A stretch of 64,000 bases of DNA from Inquilinus sp052078665 (GCF_052078665.1 NZ_JBQJIK010000007.1:68076-132075), one strand, 5' to 3'; counted from the stretch's first letter, positions 1-10,674 are shown. Numbers and translations are program-made. Notes: generated by a model not told the origin, from the letters alone.

Positions 1-507
1 GAGTTCGGCCGCAAGCTGACCGCCGTCGGCGACCACATGGCGAAGCACGGCGTCCGGCTGGCCTACCACCACCACATGGGCACGCTGGTGCAGAGCGAGG
101 CCGAGGTCGACCTGCTGATGCAGCACACCGGCCTGTCGGTCGGGCTGCTGCTCGATTCCGGTCACATGACCGTGGCGGGCGGTGACCCCGCGGCGCTGGC
201 CCGGCGCTACGCCAGCCGGATCAACCACGTCCACGCCAAGGATGTGCGCCGCGACGTGCTACAGAAAGTGCGCGACGAGGATTGGAGCTTCCTCGACGGC
301 GTTATCGGCGGGCTGTTCACCGTGCCGGGCGACGGCATGGTCGACTTCCCGCGGATCTTCGACGCCCTGCCGAAGAGCTACAGCGGCTGGATGGTGGTGG
401 AGGCCGAGCAGGACCCGGCCAAGGCGCATCCGCTGACCTACGCCCGGCTGGGCTATCGCAACCTGTGGAAGTTCGCGACCGGCGCCGGCTTCGAGGTGAA
501 GAGCTGA
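1..507 (+). CDS. iolE: Myo-inosose-2 dehydratase, 3' part (5' end outside window)
   Basis: The reading frame is open from base 1, so this is the C-terminal part of a longer protein. IolE dehydrates scyllo-inosose (2-keto-myo-inositol) in cytosolic inositol catabolism. The visible 168 residues match the xylose-isomerase-like TIM barrel end of the family: an HHHMGTLVQSEAEVD stretch, LLLDSGHMTVAGGDP, INHVHAKDVR, FTVPGDGMVDFP and the closing VVEAEQDPAKAHPLTYA. The His, Asp and Glu residues in these motifs are the metal-site ligands of the family. Its upstream partners, presumably other iol genes, are outside the window. The assignment rests on motif recognition and is strong, although the N-terminus is not visible. 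Confidence 0.9.
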   Translation, partial: EFGRKLTAVGDHMAKHGVRLAYHHHMGTLVQSEAEVDLLMQHTGLSVGLLLDSGHMTVAGGDPAALARRYASRINHVHAKDVRRDVLQKVRDEDWSFLDGVIGGLFTVPGDGMVDFPRIFDALPKSYSGWMVVEAEQDPAKAHPLTYARLGYRNLWKFATGAGFEVKS

Positions 508-607
508 AGGCTCGATCGGTCAACACACTGTTTATGCAGATTTCTCCATCCTGTCGAAGCGGTTGATGTCATAGTGACGCATCGAATCAACTCACCCGGA
601 TGGTGAA

Positions 608-1012
608 ATGTCGGCCTTTTCCTCTTTCTTCGCTTTCTTCGCCCGCATCTTCCTCGCCGTCCTGTTCGTGGTCTCCGGCTGGGGCAAGCTGACCGGCTTC
701 GAGGGCTTCGTCGGCTATGTCGCCTCGAACGGGCTGCCGGTGCCGCAGCTGTTCGCCGCGCTGACCATCCTGGTCGAGCTCGGCGGCGGCGTCCTCTTGA
801 TCCTCGGCCTGTTCTCGCGCCTGGCCGCCTTCATCATGGCCGGCTTCGCGCTGCTGACCATCGTCGTCGTCCATCATTTCTGGACCATGGCCGATGCCGA
901 AATGCAGATGAACCAGCTGATGGCGATGAAGAATCTCGCCATCGCCGGCGGCCTCTTGATGGTCACCGCCTTCGGCCCCGGCGCCTGGGCGGTCGGCCCC
1001 GGCCGCGACTGA
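608..1012 (+). CDS. DoxX family membrane protein
   Basis: A protein of 134 residues with four predicted membrane helices: about residues 5-25, 48-68, 73-90 and 108-125. The early VVSGWGKLTGFEGF segment and the ILVELGGGVLLILG helix are typical of the DoxX family. Members of this family are small inner-membrane proteins; some work in redox or thiosulfate chemistry, but most have no known substrate. The gene stands alone after iolE, 100 bp away, and a hairpin follows it. The ATG is preceded by a purine-poor leader (ggatggtgaa), so the ribosome site is weak. A specific function cannot be assigned. Confidence 0.85.
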   Translation: MSAFSSFFAFFARIFLAVLFVVSGWGKLTGFEGFVGYVASNGLPVPQLFAALTILVELGGGVLLILGLFSRLAAFIMAGFALLTIVVVHHFWTMADAEMQMNQLMAMKNLAIAGGLLMVTAFGPGAWAVGPGRD

Positions 1013-1034
1013 GGCGTCGTCCGACGACGAACCG

Positions 1035-1062
1035 AACGGCGGGTCCCCGGGCCCGCCGTTTC
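1035..1062 (+). terminator. Probable rho-independent terminator after the DoxX gene
   Basis: A 9-bp perfect stem (AACGGCGGG / CCCGCCGTT) with an 8-nt loop lies 22 bp after the DoxX stop codon. Only a short T run follows, so termination may be weak. Confidence 0.5.
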
Positions 1063-1143
1063 GCATTGCGGCGGCGTCCATTGCATCGCTCCGCCGCCAC
1101 GCTATCCTGGCGGCAGTCTTTCCCATCCGAAGGGACCTGCTTC

Positions 1144-1854
1144 ATGTCGGATGGCTGCGTGGCGGGGCGCCGTCCCGCCGCAGCACCAGGACCGGGTCGC
1201 TTCCGCCTGGCCATCGCCATGGCGCTGCTTCTGGCCATCGGCATCGGAGACGCCCGGGCCGCGGATCAGGCCACCCCCGGACAGGCCGCCGCCGCAGCGG
1301 TGCGCGCCGACGACATCCAGACCGAGCTGCCCACCGCCGTGCCGCCCCCCGAGCCGGCCGGAGCGCTGTTCAGCCTGTCAGGCTCGGCCCTCAACGTCAG
1401 CCTGTGGATCGCGATCCTTTGCGCCCTCGCGGTCCTTGCCTATTTCATCAGCGACATCCTGCCCCGCGGCGGCATCGCCCGGCGGTCGCGCTGGGGCACG
1501 GCCGCAGACGCGGCCGACCCGCTGGCGCCGCGCGGCGGCGAGGCGGTGCCGGCCGCCGCCGACCAGCTGGCGCAGCAGGGCCGCTTCGCCGAAGCCATCC
1601 ACGCGCTGCTGCTTCAGGGCCTGAGCGACGTGCGCAAACGCCTGGACCTGCGCTTCGCCGATTCCCTGACCAGCCGCGAGATCGTGCGGCGGGGCGGCCT
1701 GCCGGGTGGCGCGCAGCGGCCCCTGCAGGACATCGTCGAACGGGTCGAGCGCGCCTATTTCGGCACTCACCCGACCGGGGCGGAGGACTACCGCGCCTGC
1801 CGCGATCATTACGAGGCGCTGCGACAGGCCCTGCGCGAGGGGGCGCGCGCATGA
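1144..1854 (+). CDS. DUF4129 domain-containing protein with signal peptide
   Basis: I chose the ATG at 1144 because it follows a GAAGGGA ribosome site and opens a clear signal sequence (FRLAIAMALLLAIGIGDARA). An in-frame ATG at 1066 would place 26 arginine-rich residues ahead of it. The protein has 236 residues: an exported N-terminus, a single membrane helix near residues 85-105 (LNVSLWIAILCALAVLAYFI), and a cytoplasmic C-terminal region resembling DUF4129 (AIHALLLQGLSDVRKR, FADSLTSREIVRR). DUF4129 proteins often begin MoxR/DUF58 operons. Its stop overlaps the next start by ATGA, showing translational coupling. The biochemical role is unknown. Confidence 0.8.
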   Translation: MSDGCVAGRRPAAAPGPGRFRLAIAMALLLAIGIGDARAADQATPGQAAAAAVRADDIQTELPTAVPPPEPAGALFSLSGSALNVSLWIAILCALAVLAYFISDILPRGGIARRSRWGTAADAADPLAPRGGEAVPAAADQLAQQGRFAEAIHALLLQGLSDVRKRLDLRFADSLTSREIVRRGGLPGGAQRPLQDIVERVERAYFGTHPTGAEDYRACRDHYEALRQALREGARA

Positions 1855-3075
1855 CCGACGCCTCGGTGTTCGCGCCGCGGGTCCTGCTCGGCTGGGTCGC
1901 GGCGATCGCGGCCGCCTTCGCCTTCTCGATCTATTTCATGAGCGCCGGCAGCGGGACCGGCGACCACACCGGTCCGGTCGTGAGCGGGCCCAACGCGCTG
2001 TCCCGTTCGGCGATCGGCTATGCCGGCCTGGCGGGGATGCTGCAGCGCCTGGGGCTGCCGGTGGTGACGCGGAACAACGGCCGGAGCGAGACGCTGCGGC
2101 CGGGCAGCGTCGTCATCATCGCCGAGCCGCAGCCTTCGGCGGAGGCGGAGGAGAGCGGCTTCGCCATCGGCCGGGCGACCGGCGTGCTGTATGTGCTGCC
2201 GAAGTGGCGCGGCCTGCCCAGCCAGTCGCATGCCGGCTGGATCGAAGATGCCGTCCCGCTGCCGCCCGGCAACGCCGACTGGACGCTGGCGCGCGCCGGC
2301 GCCGAAGGTCATGTCGTGCGGGTCGCGCCGCCCGCCGCCTGGACCACCAACACGCTGGGCCCGGCGCCCAGCCCCGGGCCGATGCTGCAACTGATCGCCG
2401 ACAGCGACCTGACCCCGATCGTCGCGGCGGAGCAGGGTATCCTGATCGGCGAGACACGGCGGGACGGGCGGTTGATCCGGGTCGTCGCCGACCCCGACAT
2501 CCTGTCGAACCAGGGGCTGCTGAAGGGCGAGAACGCCGCCCTGGCCCTGCGGCTGGTCGAGGGGCTGCGTGGCGGCGGCAACGTCGTATTCGACACCACC
2601 GTCCGCGGCACCGCGGCCGGCAAGGCCCCGGATCTCGACCTGCTGCGGCTGCTGATCCGACCCCCCTTCATCTGGGTCACCCTCCTGGCGCTCGCGGCTG
2701 TCGCCATGCTGCTGTGGGCGGCCATGCCGCGCTTCGGCAAGCCGGACGCCACCCCCGAACTGTTCGCCGCGGGCAAGCGGCCGCTGCTGCGCAACGTGGC
2801 CAACCTGCTGGAGTTCGCCGGCCATCAGGAGGTGGTGGCCACCGGCTATGTCCAGTCGACCATCCGCACCGTGGCCCGCCGCCTGCACGCCCCGCGCGAC
2901 CTGGCCGGCGGCACCCTGATCGACTGGCTCGACCGGGTCGGCCGCGCGCGCGGCGTCACCATCGACCTGCCGCGCGTCGTCGCCGGTCTCGACCCGGCGG
3001 CCGCCTCGGCCTCCGACCGCACAGCGCTGATCCGGGCCACGAGCGATATCCATCGCTGGAAACGGGAGATCCTGA

Positions 3076-3086
<11 letters not shown>
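1851..3086 (+). CDS. DUF4350 domain-containing membrane protein
   Basis: The start is the ATG in the ATGA overlap with the DUF4129 gene, giving 411 residues. A membrane helix at about residues 9-27 is followed by a soluble DUF4350 region, which resembles a glutamine-amidotransferase-like fold (SVVIIAEPQP, VLYVLPKW, LIADSDLTPIVA). A second helix lies near residue 275 (WVTLLALAAVAMLLWAAM), followed by a cytoplasmic tail. DUF4350 genes accompany MoxR, DUF58, SpoIIM and RDD genes in many bacteria. The 3' end overlaps the MoxR gene by 11 bp in another frame. The function is unknown; a role as a membrane partner of the MoxR ATPase is inferred from context. Confidence 0.8.
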
Positions 3087-4028
<942 letters not shown>

Positions 4029-4032
<4 letters not shown>

Positions 4033-5342
4033 CCCTGCCGACCCCCCTCGCCGTGCTGGTGTTCGCGCTGGGCGTGCCGATCGCGCTGCTGGCCGTGGTG
4101 GTCGACCCGCGACTGTGGAGCCTGGGCGTCAGCTACGGCTTCCTGGTGCTGGCGGCGATGGCCACCGACGCCCTCCTGGCCGTGCCGCGGCGCGCCCTGA
4201 CGGTCGAGCTGCAGGCGCCGGACCGGATCCATATCGGCGAGACCGGCGTCGCCGAGATCCGCGTCGGCACCACCGGCCGCACCCGCACGACCCGGTTCGA
4301 GGTCCTGCCGGAACAGCACGGCCCGCTCGACCCCGCCCGGCTCGACCGGCTGGAGCCGACATCCGGCACCGGCGCGCAGGGCCGCCTGGTGCTGACGCCG
4401 CGGCAGCGCGGCCGGATCATCATCGATGCCGTCTGGCTGCGCTGGCAGGGCCCCCTCGCCCTGGTCCGCCGCATGCATCGTTTCGCGGTCGACGCGGCCA
4501 TCGACGTCGTGCCCAATGTCCGCGGGGCCCAGCCCGGCGCGCTGCAGTTCTTCTCGAACGAGGCGGTGTTCGGCACCAAGACCCAGCAGCAGCACGGCGA
4601 GGGCTCGGAATTCGAGGCCCTGCGCGACTTCACCGTCGGCCTCGACCGGCGCCACATCGACTGGAAGCACTCCGCCCGCCACCGTCGGCTGCTGTGCAAG
4701 GAGTTCCAGATCGAGCGCAACCACCAGATCGTCTTCGCCTTCGACACCGGCTACCTGATGCGCGAGCGGATCGCCGGCATCCCGCGGCTCGACCATGCCA
4801 TCAACGCGGCGCTGCGGCTGGCCTGGATCTGCCTCCGCGCCGGCGACTTCGTCGGCATCTGCGGCTTCGACGCCCGGATCCGCAGCTATCAGGCGCCGAC
4901 CCGCGGCCGGTCGCGCTTCGCCAGCATCCAGCACGCGATCGCGGCGCTGTCCTACAACACCGAGGAGACCAACTTCACGCTCGGCCTGGCCGAGCTGAAC
5001 CTGCGGCTGCGGCGGCGCGCCCTGGTGGTCCTGTTCACCGAGTTCGTCGACACGGTGACGGCGGAGCTGATGATCGGGAGCCTGCAATACATCGCCAACC
5101 GCCATGTCGTGGTTCTGGTGACGCTGCGCGACGGCGACCTGCAGCAGGCGGTCGATGCCGAGCCGAAGGACTTCGCCGCGGTGGCCGAGGCGATGATCGC
5201 CGAGGGCTTCCAGCGCGACCGCGGCGTGGTGTTCGAGCGGCTGGAGCGCATGGGGCTGCATTGCATCGACGTGCCCAGCACGGAGATCTCCGTCGCCTTG
5301 ATCAACCGCTATCTGCTGATCAAGCAGCGCGGCCTGATATGA
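4029..5342 (+). CDS. DUF58 domain-containing protein
   Basis: The start is the ATG overlapping the MoxR stop, giving 437 residues. Two N-terminal membrane helices (about residues 7-25 and 31-50) precede an Ig-like region. The diagnostic DUF58 motif follows: GEGSEFEALRDFTVGLD with RHIDWKHSARH. The C-terminal half is vWA-like and begins VFAFDTGYLM, where the usual DxS of a MIDAS site is DTG. DUF58 proteins are standard partners of MoxR ATPases. The next gene begins within its stop codon region. Confidence 0.87.
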
Positions 5343-6388
5343 CGCCGCCCGCCGACACCAACGCGGCCGAGGGGGCCGGCGACCCGGCGACGATCGTGCT
5401 GCGCAGCAGCGAGTTCCGGCATGGGCGGGAAGACGCCTGGCGGGAGCTGGAGGAGCTGGTCGAGCGGGCGGAACGGCATGGCCTCGGCACCCTCGGGGCC
5501 GAGGAGCTGCAGCGCCTGCCGCTGCTGTACCGCTCGGCACTGTCCTCGCTGTCCGTCGCCCGCGCCATCGCCCTCGACCGCAATCTGCGGCTGTATCTCG
5601 AGAATCTCGGGCTGCGCGCCTTCCTGCTGGTGCACGCGCCGCGTCATGGCCTGCTGGAGGGCATCCGCGACTTCCTGTGGCGCGGCTTCCCGGCCCGGGT
5701 GCGCGCTTCGGGCCGGCCGATCCTGCTGGCCTTCGCCGCCATCGCCCTGGGCATCGTCGCCGGCTATCTGCTGGTGGCGGGCAACCCTGCCTGGTTCTCC
5801 AGCCTGGTGCCCGGCGACCTGGCCGGCGGCCGGTCCGAGAGCAGCACGCGCGAGGAGCTGCTGGAGGACGAGATCTTCGCCCCCTGGCCCGGCTTCACCC
5901 AATCCTTCATCGTGTTCGCCAACTTCCTGTTCCGGCACAACACGCTGGTCGGCCTCCTGACCTTCGGCCTCGGCATCGCCGCGGGCATCCCGACCCTGCT
6001 GCTGCTGCTGTATCAGGGGCTGGTCTTCGGCGCCTTCGTTGCCCTGCACCAGGACCGCGGGCTGCTGCTCGACTTCGTCGGCTGGGTCTCGATCCACGGG
6101 GTGACGGAGTTCGGCGCCATCATCCTGTGCGGTGCCGGCGGCCTGGTGGTCGCACAGAACATCCTGTTCCCCGGCCGTCGCTCGCGGCTGGCCAATGTCG
6201 CCTTCCGCGGTCAGGACGCGGCGCAGCTGGTGGTCGGCGCCGTCCTCATGTTCCTGATCGCCGGGCTGATCGAAGGCGGGCTGCGGCAGCTCGTGGCCGA
6301 CACCCCGGCGCGCCTCGCCATCGCCGGCCTGACCGCGATCCTCTGGCTGGCCTATTTCACCCTGGCCGGGCGGAAGGTCGCGCGATGA
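5339..6388 (+). CDS. Stage II sporulation protein M family (SpoIIM-like) membrane protein
   Basis: A protein of 349 residues that starts in the ATGA overlap with the DUF58 gene. A soluble N-terminal region (residues 1-115, with YRSALSSLSVARAIALDRN) is followed by about five membrane helices. The SpoIIM-type core is FIVFANFLFRHNTLVGLL, GIAAGIPTLLLLLYQGLVFG and SIHGVTEFGAIILCGAGGL. This organism type does not sporulate. Outside Firmicutes the family recurs in MoxR-DUF58-RDD operons, where its role is not known. The stop overlaps the RDD gene by 4 bp. Confidence 0.85.
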   Translation: MTPPADTNAAEGAGDPATIVLRSSEFRHGREDAWRELEELVERAERHGLGTLGAEELQRLPLLYRSALSSLSVARAIALDRNLRLYLENLGLRAFLLVHAPRHGLLEGIRDFLWRGFPARVRASGRPILLAFAAIALGIVAGYLLVAGNPAWFSSLVPGDLAGGRSESSTREELLEDEIFAPWPGFTQSFIVFANFLFRHNTLVGLLTFGLGIAAGIPTLLLLLYQGLVFGAFVALHQDRGLLLDFVGWVSIHGVTEFGAIILCGAGGLVVAQNILFPGRRSRLANVAFRGQDAAQLVVGAVLMFLIAGLIEGGLRQLVADTPARLAIAGLTAILWLAYFTLAGRKVAR

Positions 6389-7266
6389 CCGTCGCCGCCG
6401 ACCGCGTCTCGGAATTCCTGGAGGGCGTGCGACGCAGCCGGCGCGAGATCGTCACGCCGGAAGGCGTGGCCCTGCCGGTGGACCTGGCCGAGCATGGCGG
6501 ACGGGCGGCGGCCTTCGCCATCGACATGGTCATCTGGCTGTGCACGACGATTGTGCTGTACCTCGTCATCGTCGCCGCGCTGCGGCACGGCGGCGCCAGC
6601 GGGATCGTGATCACCCTGGTGCTGTTCATCGCCTTCCTGGTGCGCAACCTGTACTTCATCTATTTCGAGCTGATCTGGCGCGGCGCCACGCCGGGCAAGC
6701 GGGTCTGCGGCCTGCGCGTGATCGACCGGCGCGGCGGGCCGCTGACGCCGGCCGCCGTCGTCGCCCGCAACCTGACGCGCGAGGTCGAGATCTTCCTGCC
6801 GCTCGGCGCGGTGCTGTCGCTCGGCCCCGGGGCCTGGACGGATCTGTTCCTCGTCGCCTGGCTGCTGCTGCTCACGGCCCTGCCGCTGTTCAACCGCGAC
6901 CGCATGCGCGGCGGCGACTTCATCGCTGGCACCATCGTCATCGCCGTGCCGAAGCGGATGCTGCTGGCCGACCTGGTCCAGGCCTCGGCGCGCCACCGGT
7001 TCACGCCGCAGCAGCTCGGCGCCTACGGTGCCTTCGAGCTGCAGATCCTGGAGGAGCTGCTGCGCCGGCCGGCCTCGGCCGACACCGACCGGCTGCTGGC
7101 CGATGTCTGCGGCAAGATCTGCCGCAAGATCGAGTGGACGGCGCCGGTTCCGGCCGCGGAGATCCGACGCTTCCTGACCGAGTTCTACACGGCGGAGCGC
7201 GCCCATCTCGAACAGGAGCAGCTGTTCGGGCGGGCGCGGGCCGACAAGCACAGCCAGCCGGGCTGA
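6385..7266 (+). CDS. RDD family membrane protein
   Basis: The start is the ATG inside the SpoIIM-like stop region; 293 residues. The N-terminal half is an RDD domain with three membrane helices. The family's R...D pattern is in GGRAAAFAIDMVIW, followed by ELIWRGATPGKRVCGLRV and NRDRMRGGDFIAGT. The C-terminal 110 residues are soluble and unassigned. This is the last gene of the operon and ends 7 bp from a convergent gene. RDD proteins have been linked to transport or quality control in membranes; no specific substrate can be read from the sequence. Confidence 0.85.
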   Translation: MTVAADRVSEFLEGVRRSRREIVTPEGVALPVDLAEHGGRAAAFAIDMVIWLCTTIVLYLVIVAALRHGGASGIVITLVLFIAFLVRNLYFIYFELIWRGATPGKRVCGLRVIDRRGGPLTPAAVVARNLTREVEIFLPLGAVLSLGPGAWTDLFLVAWLLLLTALPLFNRDRMRGGDFIAGTIVIAVPKRMLLADLVQASARHRFTPQQLGAYGAFELQILEELLRRPASADTDRLLADVCGKICRKIEWTAPVPAAEIRRFLTEFYTAERAHLEQEQLFGRARADKHSQPG

Positions 7267-7273
7267 GGCCGCC

Positions 7274-8020
7274 TCAGTCGAAGACGCGCGCGATCTCCTC
7301 GATGTCGACGCCTTCCTTGGCCACCCGCAGTTGGTAATAGACGACCCCGTTCACCACCGCGCCGAAGGCGGAGACGATGGAGGTCAGCGCCAGGGGGCCG
7401 AAGACGGCGGCGTACAGCCCCATCGTCCCCAGGATCACTTCGGCGAGCGCCTGGACGGCGGCGCTGGCGATCACCACCACGACGAGGATGCCGAAGATGC
7501 GCCAGCGGTGGCCCTTGGTGAGGACGCCGCTGCGCGACAGGCTGGCGAACACGCCCGGCCGCTCGACGACGGCGGCCGGGACCGCGACGTAATAGGCGCA
7601 GAACACCATGATGCCGGGGACGATCAGCAGAATCATGCCCAGCATGACCAGCACGCCGACAGTGATCGAGACGCCGAGGATCGGGATCAGCGCGCTCAGG
7701 CCGATCGTCAGGCAGCGGCCCACCGAGAAGCTCTGGTTCCGGAGCGTCTGGACGACGCCATAGATGATCGCACCATTGGCGATGAGCGAGCCGAGGAAGC
7801 CGAGGAAGCCACTGATGCCGGCGGCCATCCCCGGGTTGCCTGCGCCGACCCCCTGGGTCAGGACGAAGAGGTAGAGGAACACCGGCAGGTTGGACAGCAG
7901 CGCCAGCACCAGGAAGGCCACAAAATGGCGGCTGAATATCTCGAACGACCGGCTGAACGCGTCGCCGACGCGGAAATCGCCGATGCCCCGGTCGGGCATT
8001 GCCACGGACGGATCGACCAT
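7274..8020 (-). CDS. Multi-pass membrane protein, YciC/GDPD-membrane-domain-like (paralogue 1)
   Basis: A 248-residue integral membrane protein. I used the ATG at 8020 because GGGGGAG lies 5 bases upstream; a TTG at 8038 would add six residues. It opens with a short amphipathic region (VGDAFSRSFEIFSRHFVAFL) and has about six helices. SLIANGAIIYGVVQTLRNQ and VPGIMVFCAYYVAVPAAVVE resemble the membrane domain of glycerophosphodiester phosphodiesterases and the YciC/DUF975 group. The C-terminus (VVYYQLRVAKEGVDIEEIA) is nearly shared with the neighbouring gene, which points to a tandem duplication. No enzymatic domain is present and the function is unknown. Confidence 0.72.
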   Translation of the reverse strand: MVDPSVAMPDRGIGDFRVGDAFSRSFEIFSRHFVAFLVLALLSNLPVFLYLFVLTQGVGAGNPGMAAGISGFLGFLGSLIANGAIIYGVVQTLRNQSFSVGRCLTIGLSALIPILGVSITVGVLVMLGMILLIVPGIMVFCAYYVAVPAAVVERPGVFASLSRSGVLTKGHRWRIFGILVVVVIASAAVQALAEVILGTMGLYAAVFGPLALTSIVSAFGAVVNGVVYYQLRVAKEGVDIEEIARVFD

Positions 8021-8192
8021 ATCATCTCCCCCTCGCAAACGGCGGCGATCCGATGGATCCGCCGCGACTGCCGGAGACGGCCCCCCCGCATAGGCCCGCC
8101 CCGCTCCGGCCCCTCAGAAACTTACACCGAGTTCAGGGATGAATTGCGGCAAATTGTCTCCGAAGCCATCGATTCGAGGAATTGATGCGGGG

Positions 8193-8942
8193 TCAGTCGA
8201 ACACGCCGGCGAGGGTCTCGATGTCGACGCCGTCCTTGGCCGCGCGCAGCTGATAGTAGACCACCCCGACCACCACGGCACCGTAGGCGCTCAGGCAGAC
8301 CTGCAAGAGCTGCTGGGCAACGGCGATCTCGACCGGGCCGAGCGCCCTGCGGGCGACGAAACCGAAGAGCGCACCCAGGATCACGCCGACCACGAACAGC
8401 AGGACGGCAATGGCGAGGATCCGCCAGCGCGAGCCGGCGGTCAGGCGCCGGCTGCGGGACAGGCTGGCGCGGATCCCGGCCTCCTCGACCACGCAGACCG
8501 GCACGGCGACATAGAAGGCACACAGCACGATCAGGCCCGGAACCAGCAGGGCGACGGCCGCCAGGACGGTCAGGAGCGACACGGCAATCGAGACGCCGAT
8601 GATCGGAAACAGGCGGCCCAGGACGATCTCCAGCGAATGCCCGACCGAGAAGGGCTGCCGGCGCAGTTGCAGTACGACGCCGTAGATGATGGCGCCGTGG
8701 GCGATCGAGCCGCAGGCCAGCATCAGGAAGGTGTTGACCGTGATCGCGAAGCCCGCTCCGCCGCCGACCCACCCCGCCAGGCGGGCGGCGATGAAGAGAT
8801 AGACCGGGACATGGGCGATCACGGCCAGCAGGACGAAGGCGCCGAAGCGGCGCCGGAAGATGTCGAAGGCCCGGTCGAGCACGTCGTCGACCCGGAAGGG
8901 GCTCGTGCCCGGTGCTGGCATCGCCGCGGCAGACTCCGCCAT
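8193..8942 (-). CDS. Multi-pass membrane protein, YciC/GDPD-membrane-domain-like (paralogue 2)
   Basis: A paralogue, 249 residues long, of the gene immediately downstream, with the same layout: PFRVDDVLDRAFDIFRRRFG, six helices, SIAHGAIIYGVVLQLRRQ, VPGLIVLCAFYVAVPVCVVE and the tail VVYYQLRAAKDGVDIETLA. The start at 8942 (MAESAAAMP) is chosen because the open frame upstream belongs to the antisense shadow of the enoyl-CoA hydratase gene; an ATG eight codons further in is possible. The pair lies on the strand opposite the MoxR operon. The function is unknown. Confidence 0.72.
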   Translation of the reverse strand: MAESAAAMPAPGTSPFRVDDVLDRAFDIFRRRFGAFVLLAVIAHVPVYLFIAARLAGWVGGGAGFAITVNTFLMLACGSIAHGAIIYGVVLQLRRQPFSVGHSLEIVLGRLFPIIGVSIAVSLLTVLAAVALLVPGLIVLCAFYVAVPVCVVEEAGIRASLSRSRRLTAGSRWRILAIAVLLFVVGVILGALFGFVARRALGPVEIAVAQQLLQVCLSAYGAVVVGVVYYQLRAAKDGVDIETLAGVFD

Positions 8943-8977
8943 GGTCGCAGCCCCTCCCCGATCCGCGGCGGCGGCCG

Positions 8978-9757
8978 TCAGCGGTGCTTGAACTGCGCCG
9001 GCCGCTTCTCGGTGAAGGCGGCCATGCCCTCGCGCCGGTCCTCGGTGGCGAAGGTGGCGTGGAACAGGCGCCGCTCGAACAGGATGCCCTCGGCCAGCGG
9101 CGTCTCGTCGGCGCGGTGCACCGCCTCCTTCGCCATCATCGTGATCGGCAGCGAATAGCCGGCGATGGTTTCCGCCGCCTTCACGGCCACGGCCAGCAGC
9201 TCGGCCGCCGGCACCACGCGGGCGACCAGGCCCGACCGCTCGGCCTCCGCCGCATCCATCATCCGGCCGGTCAGCACCATGTCCATCGCCTTCGACCGGC
9301 CGATCAGCTTGGTCAGCCGCTGGGTGCCGCCGGAGCCGGGGATGGTGCCCAGCTTGATCTCCGGCTGGCCGAACTTCGCCGTGTCCGCGGCGATGATGAA
9401 GTCGCACATCATCGCGATCTCGCAGCCGCCCCCCAGGGCAAAGCCGGCGACCGCGGCGATGATCGGCTTGCGCAGCTTGGTGATGCAGGTCCAGTTCTCG
9501 ATCAGGTTGCCGCGATAGGCGGCGATGAAGTCCTTCGACGCCATCTCCTTGATGTCCGCCCCGGCGGCGAAGGCCTTCTCCGAGCCGGTCAGGACGACGG
9601 CGCCGACGCCGTCATCGGCGTCGAAGGCCGCCAGGGCCTGGCCGAGATCCCGGAAGATCGCGTCGTTCAGCGCGTTCAGCGCCTGCGGCCGGTTCAGCGT
9701 GATCAGGCCGACCCGCCCCCGGGTCTCGACCAGGATGGTCTCGTAGCTTGCGGTCAT
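8978..9757 (-). CDS. Enoyl-CoA hydratase/isomerase family protein
   Basis: A crotonase-fold enzyme of 259 residues, the usual length for enoyl-CoA hydratase. It adds water to trans-2-enoyl-CoA in beta-oxidation in the cytosol. Visible hallmarks are AFAAGADIKEM (CoA/oxyanion region), AVAGFALGGGCEIAMMCD (oxyanion-hole glycines and the first catalytic Glu region) and FGQPEIKLGTIPGSGGTQRL, which carries the second catalytic Glu-Gly environment. Both catalytic glutamates are present, so an active hydratase is likely. The gene is divergent from nothing close and is followed by the paralogous membrane genes; mutM lies just upstream on the same strand. Confidence 0.9.
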   Translation of the reverse strand: MTASYETILVETRGRVGLITLNRPQALNALNDAIFRDLGQALAAFDADDGVGAVVLTGSEKAFAAGADIKEMASKDFIAAYRGNLIENWTCITKLRKPIIAAVAGFALGGGCEIAMMCDFIIAADTAKFGQPEIKLGTIPGSGGTQRLTKLIGRSKAMDMVLTGRMMDAAEAERSGLVARVVPAAELLAVAVKAAETIAGYSLPITMMAKEAVHRADETPLAEGILFERRLFHATFATEDRREGMAAFTEKRPAQFKHR

Positions 9758-9796
9758 GAAACGCTCCTCCGCATCTTCGATTGATCGAACGCCCGG

Positions 9797-10627
9797 TCAG
9801 CGCTGGCAGACCGGGCAGAAGAAGGTGCTGCGGCCGGACTGGACGAGGCGCCGGACCGTGCCGCGGCATCCTGGCGTCCGGCACGGCTCGCCCTCGCGGC
9901 CGTAGACCGACCAGGAATGCTGGAAATAGCCGAGTTCGCCATCGACCTGGACATAGTCGCGCAGGGACGAGCCGCCGGCCTCGATGGCGCGCTGCAGCAC
10001 CGCCTTGATCTCCGGCACCAGCCGCGCCGCCCGCACCCCGGCTACCGAGGCGGCGACCCGGCGGGGCGAGATATGCGCTGCCCACAGCGCCTCGCAGACA
10101 TAGATGTTGCCAAGGCCGGCGACGACGCGCTGGTCCAGCAGCGCCGCCTTGATCGGCGTGATCTTGCGGGCCAGCGCCTGGTCGAGAGTGGCGGCGTCGA
10201 ACTCGTCCGACAGCGGCTCCGGCCCCAGCGCCTCCAGCGATTTGTGGGTGTGCAGCGCGTTCTGGCTGACCAGGTCCAACATGCCGAAGCGGCGGGTGTC
10301 GTTGAAGGTGACGACCGACCCGGCCTCGGTCTCGAACACCACATGGTCGTGCGGGCTGACGACCTGCGGTCGGCCCTGGGTGACCATCATCCGGCCCGAC
10401 ATGCCGAGATGGATCAACAGCACCATGCCGTCATCGAGATGGATCAGCAGGTATTTGGCGCGGCGGTCCAGGCGCACGACCCGGCGGCCGGTCAGCCGCT
10501 CGACCATCCGCTCGGGCAGCGGGAAGCGCAGGTCGGGGCGGCGCTGCTCGACGCGGGCCAGGCGCTGGCCTTCCAGGACGGGCACAAGGCCGCGGCGAAC
10601 GGTCTCGACTTCGGGGAGCTCGGGCAT
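9797..10627 (-). CDS. mutM: Formamidopyrimidine-DNA glycosylase
   Basis: MutM (Fpg) removes 8-oxoguanine and formamidopyrimidines from DNA and cleaves the strand. The start is fixed by the family's N-terminal MPELPEVETVRRGL, in which Pro2 is the catalytic nucleophile and Glu3 assists; an in-frame codon three residues upstream must therefore be wrong. The protein has 276 residues, the normal length. The helix-two-turn-helix segment (VAGLGNIYVCEALW) and a C-terminal four-Cys zinc finger (CRTPGC ... FFCPVC) are both intact. It is transcribed divergently from ubiE over 47 bp, a conserved alphaproteobacterial arrangement. Confidence 0.97.
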   Translation of the reverse strand: MPELPEVETVRRGLVPVLEGQRLARVEQRRPDLRFPLPERMVERLTGRRVVRLDRRAKYLLIHLDDGMVLLIHLGMSGRMMVTQGRPQVVSPHDHVVFETEAGSVVTFNDTRRFGMLDLVSQNALHTHKSLEALGPEPLSDEFDAATLDQALARKITPIKAALLDQRVVAGLGNIYVCEALWAAHISPRRVAASVAGVRAARLVPEIKAVLQRAIEAGGSSLRDYVQVDGELGYFQHSWSVYGREGEPCRTPGCRGTVRRLVQSGRSTFFCPVCQR

Positions 10628-10674
10628 GGCCGGCACACTGGCACGACCCGGCGCCGGACGCTATGGTCCCGGCC